Shown here piece after piece: positions 13,708 to 20,730 of a DNA stretch of 20,730 nt. Origin of the DNA: Rhodobacteraceae bacterium UBA6141 (lineage in GTDB: Bacteria; Pseudomonadota; Alphaproteobacteria; Rhodobacterales; Rhodobacteraceae). Numbering within the stretch: the stretch's first letter is position 1; each line of letters starts with the position of its first letter. A program made the translations under genes and the position numbers. Location: positions 27,768 through 48,497 of the forward strand of contig DIVD01000009.1 in the NCBI GenBank assembly GCA_002423245.1. Direction: 5' to 3'. The notes below the pieces were generated by a model, which saw only the letters and a program-made list of their open reading frames with translations, was not told where the DNA came from and did not search any database.

Positions 13708-16208
13708 CAGCCGTCCTTGCGGATGCGGGCGTTTGCCGGGTCGAAGGGGCTGTCCTCCACCACCTCGGCATCCCACAGCTGCCGCAGCATCCGCAGCTTG
13801 AGCTTCTGCCCGGTGACGGCAAGATCGGGACGCACATAGCCCATGCCGATCTGCCGGCCAAGGGCCACCGACCAGCCGCCCGAGGTCAGGCGGCCGATCT
13901 TCGCGCCCTCATGCAGCAGCGCCTCCTTCCCCCAGGGGTCGCAATCGAAGGGGCCGTCGATCAGCAGCGTCACGCATCTGCTGCGGATGCCGGTGTCCAG
14001 CATTGCCTGCTTGCCGTGGAAATGCTTCGAGAGATCCACGAAGCGGTCGAGACCGGCCTCCAGCGGGGTGGCATCGCGACCAAGCTCGCTGCCAAAGGCA
14101 CGATAGGATTTCTCCTGCCGCAGCCAGTTCTGCGCGCGGGCGCCGACCAGCCTCATCCCGTGCCGCGCGCCCGCGCCGAGCAGCTGATCCCACAGATACG
14201 CCGACATCTCGATCGGGTGGTGCAGCTCCCATCCCAACTCGCCGGTATAGGCCACGCGGATGGCGCGCACCGGGCACATGCCAAGCTCGATATCGCGGAC
14301 GCTCAGCCAGGGGAATCGCCTGTTCGACAGCACGGTTTCGGGCGCCGCGTCGCGCACCAGCCCGTTCAGGATCGCGCGGGAGTTCGGGCCGGCGATCGCG
14401 AACACGCCCCATTGCGTCGTGACGTCGTGGATGTCCAGCCAGTCGCCGCCCGCCGCGAGGAAGTCCTCCGCCGCCTTTTGCAGATAATCTGCATCATAGG
14501 CCGTCCAGGCCGCGGCAGAGACCAGATAATATTCATTTTCCGACAATCTGACGATCGTGTACTCGCTGCGCGTGGTCCCCGCGGCGGTCAGCGCATAGGT
14601 CAGGTTGATCCGTCCCACCGCAGGCAGCCTGTTGCAGGTGAACCCGTCGAGGAACGCTGTCGCGCCCGGCCCGCGCAGCAGATGCTTGGTGAAGGCGGTG
14701 GCGTCGATCAGGCCGGCGGTTTCGCGCAGCGCCTCTGCCTCGGCCCTGGCATAGGCGCACCACGCGCCGCGGCGGAAGCTGCGGCTGTCATGGTCGAAGT
14801 TCGGGGGCGCGTCCGGCGGGCCATAGTAGTTCGGCCGCTCCCAGCCGTTCACCTGGCCGAATTGCGCGCCAAGCGCCTTTTGCCGGTCATGGACCGGGGC
14901 GGTGCGCAGCGGGCGGCAGGCTTCACGCTCTTCATCCGGGTGGTGCAGGATGAAGACGTGCTCATAGCATTCCTCGTTCTTGCGCGCGGCATATTCGGTC
15001 GTCATCCAGCCGCCAAAGCGCCGTGGGTCGAGGCTGGCCATGTCGATCTCGGCCTCGCCTTCGGTCATCAGCTGCGCAAGGTAGTGCCCCGCGCCGCCTG
15101 CCGCGGTGATGCCGAAGCTGAAGCCTTCCGCCAGCCAGATGTTGCGCAGGCCCGGCGCCGGGCCGACCAGCGGGTTGCCATCGGGGGTATATGAGATCGG
15201 GCCGTTGAAATCGTCCTTGAGCCCCACGCTTTCCGACGAGGGGATCCGGTGGATCATGCTCAGGTACTCCCGCTCGATCCGCGCCAGATCCAGCGGAAAG
15301 AGGTCGGCGCGGAAGCTTTCGGGCACGCCATAGAGGAAGCGGGCCGGCGCGTTGCGCTCATAGGGGCCGAGGATCCAGCCGCCGCGTTCCTCGCGCACAT
15401 ACCATCTGGCATCGGCATCGCGCAGCACCGGGTGCTCGGGATTGCCCGCGCGGCGCCAGGCGGCAAGCATCGGGTCGGGCTCGGTCACGATATACTGGTG
15501 CTCGACCGGGATCGCGGGGATCTTCAGCCCCAGCAGCCGCGCGGTGCGCGGAGCGTGGTTGCCCGTCGCGGTCACCACATGCTCGGCCCGGATCTCGAAA
15601 TCGTCGCCGGAGCCGACGAGCATCCCGCCCTTTTCCACCATCCTCTGCCCGCGCACGATCCACTCGCTGCCGGTCCACCGATAGCTGTCCACCTGCATCC
15701 GGCGCAGGATGTCCGCCCCGTGCTGGCGCGCGCCCCTCGCCATCGCCTGCGTCACGTCGGCGGGGTTGATATGGCCGTCCTGCGGGTGGAACAGCGCGCC
15801 CTTCAGGTCTTCGCTGCGCAGCAGCGGCCAGCGGTCCCTGATCTGCGTGGGCGTCAGGAATTCGTGGTAGACATCGGCGGTTTCGGCCACGGAGGAATAC
15901 AGCATGTACTCGTCCATCCGCGCATCGGTCTGCGCCATGCGCAGGTTGCCGACGACCGCGAAGCCGGGATCGAGTCCGGTTTCCGCCTCCAGCGTCTTGT
16001 AGAAATCGACGCTGTACTTGTGGATATGGGTCGCGGCGTAGCCCATGTTGAACAACGGCAGCAGCCCCGCCGCATGCCAGGTGGAGCCCGAGGTCAGCTC
16101 GTCCCGTTCCAGCAGCAGCGTGTCCCAGCCGGCCCGGGCGAGGTGATAGGCAATGGCGCTTCCGACGGCGCCGCCGCCAACGACAAGGGCACGAACCTGG
16201 GTTTTCAT
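13707..16208 (-). CDS. Dimethylglycine/sarcosine dehydrogenase-like fusion (FAD oxidoreductase + GcvT aminomethyltransferase)
   Basis: A 833-residue two-part enzyme expected to oxidatively demethylate an N-methylated glycine and pass the one-carbon unit to tetrahydrofolate. The N-terminal DAO domain (about 5-365) has the Rossmann motif GGGAVGSAIAYHL (11-23) and SGSTWHAAGLLP, whose His45 matches the residue that carries covalent FAD in mammalian dimethylglycine and sarcosine dehydrogenases. A linker (FAO_M, about 370-425) precedes the GcvT domain (about 430-715, with GLIDATAFTKHLLRGPGA and RVAYTGELGWELHHP) and a GcvT C-terminal barrel ending at 833. The ATG at 16208 has CAGGAG 7 bases upstream; the frame is open further up but without support. 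A 118-base gap separates it from the glycosyltransferase gene, so it may have its own promoter. Substrate choice among dimethylglycine, sarcosine and other methylamines is uncertain. Confidence 0.92.
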   Translation of the reverse strand: MKTQVRALVVGGGAVGSAIAYHLARAGWDTLLLERDELTSGSTWHAAGLLPLFNMGYAATHIHKYSVDFYKTLEAETGLDPGFAVVGNLRMAQTDARMDEYMLYSSVAETADVYHEFLTPTQIRDRWPLLRSEDLKGALFHPQDGHINPADVTQAMARGARQHGADILRRMQVDSYRWTGSEWIVRGQRMVEKGGMLVGSGDDFEIRAEHVVTATGNHAPRTARLLGLKIPAIPVEHQYIVTEPDPMLAAWRRAGNPEHPVLRDADARWYVREERGGWILGPYERNAPARFLYGVPESFRADLFPLDLARIEREYLSMIHRIPSSESVGLKDDFNGPISYTPDGNPLVGPAPGLRNIWLAEGFSFGITAAGGAGHYLAQLMTEGEAEIDMASLDPRRFGGWMTTEYAARKNEECYEHVFILHHPDEEREACRPLRTAPVHDRQKALGAQFGQVNGWERPNYYGPPDAPPNFDHDSRSFRRGAWCAYARAEAEALRETAGLIDATAFTKHLLRGPGATAFLDGFTCNRLPAVGRINLTYALTAAGTTRSEYTIVRLSENEYYLVSAAAWTAYDADYLQKAAEDFLAAGGDWLDIHDVTTQWGVFAIAGPNSRAILNGLVRDAAPETVLSNRRFPWLSVRDIELGMCPVRAIRVAYTGELGWELHHPIEMSAYLWDQLLGAGARHGMRLVGARAQNWLRQEKSYRAFGSELGRDATPLEAGLDRFVDLSKHFHGKQAMLDTGIRSRCVTLLIDGPFDCDPWGKEALLHEGAKIGRLTSGGWSVALGRQIGMGYVRPDLAVTGQKLKLRMLRQLWDAEVVEDSPFDPANARIRKDG

Positions 16209-16326
16209 CGGGCGACTCCTGCAGTGCTGTCTGCCCACGAATGCCAGAACAGCGAAAGGACAGGACGGCGCGCCCGACATCTGCGGGACGAAAACGACAT
16301 GCCGCGCGATTGCGGCCGGGTCGCGG

Positions 16327-17814
16327 TCAGGGGCGCGCGACCAGCCGGGCCGAGAGCGCCAGCGTCCGGCTGTCATCAAAGCGGTAGGGCACCTCGAAAT
16401 CGAGGCTGTCGAGCACCTGCACCCTTTCGGGTTCGGTCCAGCCGCTGCGGCCCAGCACGCTCTCGAGGTTCGGCGCGCCGCGGGTCAGCACCAGCACCGG
16501 CGCGCCGGGCGCAGGCTCCGGCCGCGTCGGCAGGAAGCTCGCCACCTGCCAGTCCGGGTTGCGCAGCGCGAGATTGCCGCCGACGTAGAAATCCGCAAGG
16601 ATCGGCGTCGTCTCGGGCGAGAAGCGCGCCAGCGCCGCCTCGACATCGGCAAAGTCCACCGCGCCGCGCGCCGGCCCCCACATCCGCGCGCCCGCCATGC
16701 CGACGATCGTCAGCAGGGCCAGCCCCGCCACCACGCCCAGCAGGGTGCGGAACGCCGCCGGGCGCGCCCGCGCCAGGGCGCGGATCAGCAGCGGCGGCGC
16801 GGCCAGCAGGAAGATCGGCAGCAGCCAGCGCGAGGTGACATGCGTTGCCCCGGCGATCACCACGGCGAGCGCGAAGGCGGCAAGCGCGATCAGCGCCGCG
16901 CGCGCCAGCAGCCGCACGAAGGTCTCGCCCGGCTCGGGCAGCGGCTCGGGCGGCAGGGCGCGGTGCCGCAGGCCATAGCGCAGGCCCGCCGCGACCAGCG
17001 CCGCCAGCCCCAGCCCCGCCACCATGCCGCTGGCCGTGTCGCCAAGCCCGCCAAGCCAGGGCAGCCGCTCGACCACCGCATCGCCCAGCGTCAGCTTGTA
17101 GCCCGAGGCGAAGGCAAGCTCCCTGTGGCCCAGCATCCACCACAGCGGCGCCGCGACGACGGCCAGCGCCACGGCCGCCGCGCCCAGCATCCGCCGGTCC
17201 GCCAGCCGCGCCCGCATCGGCGCCAGCGTCAGCCCCGCCAGCCCCAGCCCCGCCGGAACCAGCACATAGTTGTATTTCGACAGCGCCCCCAGCCCGACGA
17301 CCAGCCCCAGCAGCAGATAGTCGCGCCCGCGCCCGCGCCGCAGCAGGCGCGATGCCGCCGCCAGCGTCGCCGCGATCATCAGCATCAGCGCGACCGAATG
17401 GGTGGTGGCGCGCTGCCCCTCCCAGAACACGTCGGGCAGCAGCGCAAGGCCAAGCGTGCCGGCCACCGCCAGCCGCAGCGGCAGCAGCGGCCGCAGCGCG
17501 GCGAAGGTCAGCGCATAGGTGCCAAACAGCATCAGGTTCTTGACGATGGCGAGCGCGAAGGTGGTCTTGCCGAAGAGGGCAAAGCTCGCTGCCTGAATCC
17601 AGCTGTAGAGCGGCAGCTGCGGCCCATAGCCCAGCCGGAAGCCGGGGGTCAGCAGCACCATTTCCGCCTCATCCGTTTCCAGCGCGCCGCCGATCGCCAG
17701 CCGCAGCGCGAGTTGCAGCGCGAAATATCCCGCCAGCAGCAGCAGCACATGCCGCGCTGCGCGGTCATCCGCCCCGCCTTGAGCGCCCGCCTGCCCCGGT
17801 TGCGGCGCCCTCAT
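16327..17814 (-). CDS. GT-C type membrane glycosyltransferase (PMT/ArnT-like), second of a tandem pair
   Basis: Integral membrane protein of 495 residues with about ten or more hydrophobic segments, resembling the dolichyl-phosphate-mannose/ArnT class that moves a sugar from a polyprenyl-phosphate donor. After the first segment (about 23-42) comes the first outer loop with ETDEAE (Asp48, Glu49), the position of the catalytic acid in GT-C enzymes, then GPQLPLYSWIQ. The last 130 residues are a soluble, probably periplasmic, tail ending FEVPYRFDDSRTLALSARLVARP. It is clearly a paralogue of the upstream gene: 43 of 67 residues are identical around the first loop, and the tails share the EVPYRF motif. 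The ATG overlaps that gene's TGA. Donor and acceptor cannot be told from sequence; no lipid or polysaccharide genes are adjacent. Confidence 0.85.
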   Translation of the reverse strand: MRAPQPGQAGAQGGADDRAARHVLLLLAGYFALQLALRLAIGGALETDEAEMVLLTPGFRLGYGPQLPLYSWIQAASFALFGKTTFALAIVKNLMLFGTYALTFAALRPLLPLRLAVAGTLGLALLPDVFWEGQRATTHSVALMLMIAATLAAASRLLRRGRGRDYLLLGLVVGLGALSKYNYVLVPAGLGLAGLTLAPMRARLADRRMLGAAAVALAVVAAPLWWMLGHRELAFASGYKLTLGDAVVERLPWLGGLGDTASGMVAGLGLAALVAAGLRYGLRHRALPPEPLPEPGETFVRLLARAALIALAAFALAVVIAGATHVTSRWLLPIFLLAAPPLLIRALARARPAAFRTLLGVVAGLALLTIVGMAGARMWGPARGAVDFADVEAALARFSPETTPILADFYVGGNLALRNPDWQVASFLPTRPEPAPGAPVLVLTRGAPNLESVLGRSGWTEPERVQVLDSLDFEVPYRFDDSRTLALSARLVARP

Positions 17815-19271
17815 GGCAGCAGCTCCACCCGGATCAGCGTGATGCGCCGCGTCTCGTCATCCTCGAAACGGTAGGGCACCTCCACCTCCTGGCGCGACAG
17901 CACCCGCAGCGCGCCGGTGTGGCCATGCTCGGCCACGGCGCGGGCCATGGCTTCGGGGCTGTCCTGCACGCCGACCAGCAGCACCTCGCGCGCGCCGGCA
18001 AGAGCATCGGTCCGGTAGGGTGGCAGATAGGTCCAGTCCGGCCGGTGCAGGGCAAGATTGCCGGTCAGGTAATGCTCTCCGGCGATCGGGGGCACCGGCG
18101 ATTGCCCGGCGGCGATCATTTCGGCCAGCACCTCGATGCGCAGCGAATCGCTGCCCGCCCCGCGCAGCCGCAGATCGGCGATGGCAACCAGCAGCAGCAC
18201 GGCCATGACGGCGGCGGCGACGGACAGCCAGCGCAGCGCGCCCGGCACCGCGCGCAGCACCGCCAGCGTCAGCGCCGGCACCGCCAGCAGCAGCACCGGC
18301 ATCAGCCAGCGGCCGCGCACGAAGCCGACATTGCCCAGCATGATCCCCGCCGCTGCCAGCAGGGCGGCGATGCCGGCCGCGCGCAGCAGCAGCGCCTCGC
18401 CCGGGCCCGGCCGGGGGCGGCGGCGCGCCAGCGCGCAGGCCGCGCCCAGGATCAGCACCGGCAGCGCCAGCGCCGCCGCCAGTTCCCCCGCCAGCCGCAG
18501 CAGCCCGGTGATCCACAGCGGCCCGGCGACCAGCCTGCCCCCCTTGGAGAATTCCCAGGTATCCGAGAAGGTCGTCTGCGAATGCGCCAGCATCACCCCG
18601 TAGGAGGGCGCGCAGACCGCGGCCGCGACCAGCAGCGCCAGCGCAAGCCGCCGGTCCGCCAGCCGCGCCCGCCACTCCGGCAGGGTCAGCGCGGCAAGGA
18701 TCAATGCCGGCGGGGCCAGCCAGTAATTCGCCTTGGACAACCCGCCAAGCCCCACCACCAGCCCGAAAAGCAGCCAGTCACCGGTGCGCGTCGCGCCGCC
18801 GGCCCGGTCCAGCCGCAGGAAGGCCCAGACCGTCAGGCAGACCATGGCGGCCATCGCGGCGGTGTGGGAATTGCTGCGCTGCGCCTCCCAGGCGAAGTTC
18901 GGCACGAAGATCAGCGACAGCGCCCCCACCGCCGCGGCGCCGGGCGGCGCGATCCGGCGCAGGCCCGCGAAGGTCGCGGCATAGGCGGTGAACAGCCACA
19001 GGTTCTTGTGGGCGATCAGCGCGAAGGTGTTGGTGCCGAACAGGCGGAAGGCCAGCGCCTGCCCCCATTCGTAAAGCGGCGGCTGCGAGCCGATGCCAAG
19101 GTGAAACCCCCGGGCAAGCAGGACGAGTTCCGCCTCGTCAGGCTCGAACGCGCCGCCAAGCGCCGTCCGCAGCAGCGTCTGCGCAAGGAAATAGACCGCA
19201 AGCGCCGGCAGCACCCAGCGCGCCAGCGCCGCCTGAAGCCCGCCCGCCTCGGCCTTGCCCGTTGCCTGCAT
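17811..19271 (-). CDS. GT-C type membrane glycosyltransferase (PMT/ArnT-like), first of a tandem pair
   Basis: Integral membrane protein of 486 residues with the same build as its downstream paralogue: first membrane segment at about 18-40, outer loop EPDEAE (Asp45, Glu46) and GSQPPLYEWGQ, a series of hydrophobic segments to about 360, then a soluble tail ending VEVPYRFEDDETRRITLIRVELLP. NFAWEAQRSNSHTAAM and GGLSKANYWLAPP correspond to VFWEGQRATTHSVALM and GALSKYNYVLVPA in the partner. I chose ATG 19271; a GTG at 19286 would add five residues. The TGA overlaps the next start, so the pair is one operon and may act on the same or sequential glycan steps. It lies 171 bases from the 2-hydroxyacid dehydrogenase gene. 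Confidence 0.85.
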   Translation of the reverse strand: MQATGKAEAGGLQAALARWVLPALAVYFLAQTLLRTALGGAFEPDEAELVLLARGFHLGIGSQPPLYEWGQALAFRLFGTNTFALIAHKNLWLFTAYAATFAGLRRIAPPGAAAVGALSLIFVPNFAWEAQRSNSHTAAMAAMVCLTVWAFLRLDRAGGATRTGDWLLFGLVVGLGGLSKANYWLAPPALILAALTLPEWRARLADRRLALALLVAAAVCAPSYGVMLAHSQTTFSDTWEFSKGGRLVAGPLWITGLLRLAGELAAALALPVLILGAACALARRRPRPGPGEALLLRAAGIAALLAAAGIMLGNVGFVRGRWLMPVLLLAVPALTLAVLRAVPGALRWLSVAAAVMAVLLLVAIADLRLRGAGSDSLRIEVLAEMIAAGQSPVPPIAGEHYLTGNLALHRPDWTYLPPYRTDALAGAREVLLVGVQDSPEAMARAVAEHGHTGALRVLSRQEVEVPYRFEDDETRRITLIRVELLP

Positions 19272-19273
19272 CG

Positions 19274-19304
19274 CCCCGTCCCGCACCTGTCACCCCGTCC
19301 CGCA
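19274..19304. repeat. 12-bp direct repeat just upstream of the glycosyltransferase pair
   Basis: CCCCGTCCCGCA occurs at 19274-19285 and again at 19293-19304, period 19 bases, directly before the chosen start at 19271. On the transcript it reads TGCGGGACGGGG twice, and the nearer copy overlaps where a ribosome-binding site would be. It could be a regulator site or a chance duplication. Confidence 0.4.
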
Positions 19305-19404
19305 TCTGCCCCCGGTCCGGCCCTTTCCTGACAGGTCGATCGCGCGAATGCCAGCCTCGCCCGGTGGCGCCTGCGCGCGCAAACCGCGGAACTCGCGGCC
19401 CAAG

Positions 19405-19419
19405 GCGGGCGCGGCCCGC
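19405..19419 (-). terminator. Weak GC stem-loop after the 2-hydroxyacid dehydrogenase gene
   Basis: GCGGGC (19405-19410) and GCCCGC (19414-19419) form a 6-bp stem with a 3-base loop, 24 bases beyond the stop of the dehydrogenase on the minus strand. No T-run follows, so this is only a weak candidate terminator. Confidence 0.25.
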
Positions 19420-19442
19420 TCACATCTGCGTGAACGCGGCGC

Positions 19443-20429
19443 CTACAGCAGGCCGGGCACCACCAGATCCGGCGGGCGGTGGCCGTCGGCAAAGGTCTTG
19501 ATGTTGATGATCACCTTCTCGCCCATCTCCACCCGGCCCTCGATGGTGGCTGAGCCCATATGCGGCAGCAGCACCACGTTCGGCAACTCGCGCAGGCGGG
19601 GGTTGATCTCGTGGCCATGCTCGAACACATCGAGCCCGGCGCCCGCGATCTCGCCCGCGCGCAGCATCCGGGTCAGCGCGTTCTCGTCGATGACCTCGCC
19701 GCGCGAGGTATTGACCACCACCGCCGTCGGCTTCATCAGCCGCAGCCGCCGCGCGTTCAGCAGATGGAAGGTCGAGGGCGTGTGCGGGCAGTTGACCGAC
19801 ACCACGTCGATGCGCGCCAGCATCTGGTCGAGGCTCTCCCAGTAGGTCGCGCCCACCTCGGCCTCGACCTCGGGGCGCAGCCGCTTGCGGTTGTGATAGT
19901 GGATCTGCATCCCGAAGGCCCTTGCCCGGCGCGCGACGGCCAGGCCGATCCGGCCCATGCCGAGGATGCCGAGCCGCCGCCCGCCGACGCGCCCGCCAAG
20001 GAACGCGGTGGGCGACCAGCCCTGCCACTGCCCGGACTGCATCACCGCCATGCCTTCGGGGATGCGCCGGGTGACGCCCAGGATCAGCGCCATCGCCATG
20101 TCGGCGGTATCGTCGGCGGTGACGCCGGGCGTGTTCGACACCAGCACACCGCGCTGGCGGGCGCTCATCACGTCGATGTGGTCCACGCCCGCGCCGAAAT
20201 TGGCGATCAGCTTCAGCTTCGGGCCGGCCTGCGCCAGCATGTTCGCATCGATATGGTCGCTGAGCGTCGGCACGATCACGTCGGCGCGCTGGAGCGCGGC
20301 GGCAAGCTCCTCCCGCGTCATCCGCTCGTCGGTGCCGCGCAGTTCGACATCGAACAGCTCCTGCATCCGGGCTTCGACAACCTCGGGCAGGCGCCGGGTG
20401 ACCACGACGCTCAGTTTTTGCTTCGACAT
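19443..20429 (-). CDS. D-isomer-specific 2-hydroxyacid dehydrogenase, glyoxylate/hydroxypyruvate reductase type
   Basis: Cytosolic NAD(P)H-dependent reductase of 328 residues, most like GyaR/GRHPR enzymes that reduce glyoxylate to glycolate or hydroxypyruvate to D-glycerate. The catalytic domain is formed by both ends; the nucleotide-binding domain has GMGRIG (157-162). After strand 2 the sequence is HYHNRKRL with no acidic residue, which favours NADPH. Probable catalytic residues are Arg243 (NTSRGEV), Glu274 and His290 (LLPHMGSAT). The C-terminal signature EMGEKVIINIKTFADGHRPPD is typical of the subgroup. I chose ATG 20429 (MSKQK); an ATG at 20450 would add seven residues with no better ribosome-binding site. 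The gene precedes the glycosyltransferases but is likely a separate unit. Its product could serve the glyoxylate or serine branch near one-carbon metabolism. Confidence 0.92.
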   Translation of the reverse strand: MSKQKLSVVVTRRLPEVVEARMQELFDVELRGTDERMTREELAAALQRADVIVPTLSDHIDANMLAQAGPKLKLIANFGAGVDHIDVMSARQRGVLVSNTPGVTADDTADMAMALILGVTRRIPEGMAVMQSGQWQGWSPTAFLGGRVGGRRLGILGMGRIGLAVARRARAFGMQIHYHNRKRLRPEVEAEVGATYWESLDQMLARIDVVSVNCPHTPSTFHLLNARRLRLMKPTAVVVNTSRGEVIDENALTRMLRAGEIAGAGLDVFEHGHEINPRLRELPNVVLLPHMGSATIEGRVEMGEKVIINIKTFADGHRPPDLVVPGLL

Positions 20430-20490
20430 GCCGGTCTTCCGCTCGTCCATGGGGCGCCGTCTGCGCTGTGATGACGCATCGGGCGCGGTT

Positions 20491-20519
20491 GGCCTGCATT
20501 GTGCCAGCAATATTATTGC
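20491..20519 (-). promoter_or_regulatory. Candidate operator palindrome and sigma54-like element upstream of the 2-hydroxyacid dehydrogenase
   Basis: The AT-rich GCAATATTATTGC (20507-20519) is a perfect 13-bp inverted repeat around a central T, unusual in such GC-rich DNA. Next to it, the minus strand reads TGGCACAATGCAGGCC (20506 to 20491), with a perfect TGGCAC and GG/GC at the spacing of -24/-12 promoters, but AG instead of TT before the GC. The dehydrogenase start at 20429 lies about 60-80 bases downstream. The same bases also form TGGC-N9-GCCA, so the sigma54 reading may be accidental. Confidence 0.3.
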
Positions 20520-20690
20520 GGGAGCAAGGGCAAAGCATTGGCGAAAAGGTCGCGGCGGCCGTTGCGTGCACGGTTGCGGAGCCGGCTTGCCCCTGCCGCA
20601 CCCCGGCCACATCCTGCCGCCAGCGACGAGGCAGCGCTGGCCTTTCCGGCCGCTGCGTGGTCTGATCGGTGCAAGAGGATGCGGCCGGGC

Positions 20691-20730
20691 GGGCCAGCCG
20701 AGTCAGGCCAGCCGAGTCGGGCCAGCCGAG
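20691..20730. repeat. 14-bp tandem repeat, at least 2.9 copies, cut by the window edge
   Basis: Units GGGCCAGCCGAGTC (20691-20704), AGGCCAGCCGAGTC (20705-20718) and GGGCCAGCCGAG (20719-20730) follow each other without gaps, differing at one base. The array continues an unknown distance beyond the window. The period is not a multiple of three and no gene covers it, so it is an intergenic minisatellite-like array. Confidence 0.8.

Larger units (their letters stand above)
20430..20730. other. Non-coding upstream region, no gene recognised
   Basis: About 300 bases upstream of the 2-hydroxyacid dehydrogenase, running to the window edge. It contains the palindrome near 20507-20519 and the tandem repeat from 20691. 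A 64-codon plus-strand frame from ATG 20471 to 20665 has no family resemblance or ribosome-binding site and is not called. No tRNA or other RNA gene is visible. Confidence 0.6.

Noticed and set aside
16209..16379. Longer N-terminus for the dimethylglycine dehydrogenase-like protein
   Set aside because: The open frame continues upstream, but the Rossmann motif fits a start at 16208, which has a CAGGAG ribosome-binding site; the extension shows no domain and runs into the glycosyltransferase gene.
20468..20665. Small plus-strand ORF upstream of the 2-hydroxyacid dehydrogenase
   Set aside because: No ribosome-binding site, no recognisable family, and it covers the likely promoter region of the divergent gene.

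Overview
The window is very GC-rich, with dense genes that often overlap by a few bases and third codon positions that are almost all G or C. Together with the protein types (an alphaproteobacterial-style DnaE, a Rhodobacter-type split XdhA/XdhB/XdhC xanthine dehydrogenase, a GcvT-fused dimethylglycine dehydrogenase-like protein), this points to a Rhodobacterales/Paracoccaceae chromosome. No phage, plasmid, transposase, tRNA, rRNA or CRISPR signal was seen.

Layout. (1) 1-1688, minus: N-terminal two thirds of a dnaE gene (DNA polymerase III alpha) that runs off the left edge. (2) 1860-12754, plus: a tightly packed purine-related cluster. xdhA, xdhB and xdhC overlap head to tail, then come an ATPase and two permeases of a nucleoside/BMP-type ABC importer, its periplasmic binding protein, a D-arginine dehydrogenase-like flavoprotein, and a decayed AhpD/carboxymuconolactone decarboxylase-family gene. 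The importer would bring in purine nucleosides or bases, and the molybdenum hydroxylase would oxidise hypoxanthine and xanthine to urate, with XdhC maturing its cofactor. The job of the flavoprotein in this pathway is not clear. (3) 12909-13682, plus: a GH25 muramidase-like lipoprotein. (4) 13707-20429, minus: a dimethylglycine/sarcosine dehydrogenase-like fusion protein, two tandem paralogous GT-C membrane glycosyltransferases, and a glyoxylate/hydroxypyruvate reductase-type 2-hydroxyacid dehydrogenase. (5) 20430-20730: non-coding DNA with an AT-rich palindrome and a 14-bp tandem repeat cut by the window edge.

The gene content is mostly ordinary metabolism; I see no new defence or mobile system. 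The notable points are small-scale genome plasticity inside the purine cluster: a GC-rich palindromic repeat carried in frame inside xdhB, where the protein is 34 residues longer than the remembered Rhodobacter capsulatus protein although its catalytic residues are intact; a triplicated 27-bp unit inside the D-amino-acid dehydrogenase-like gene; and a frameshifted, internally deleted CMD gene still coupled to the gene before it.
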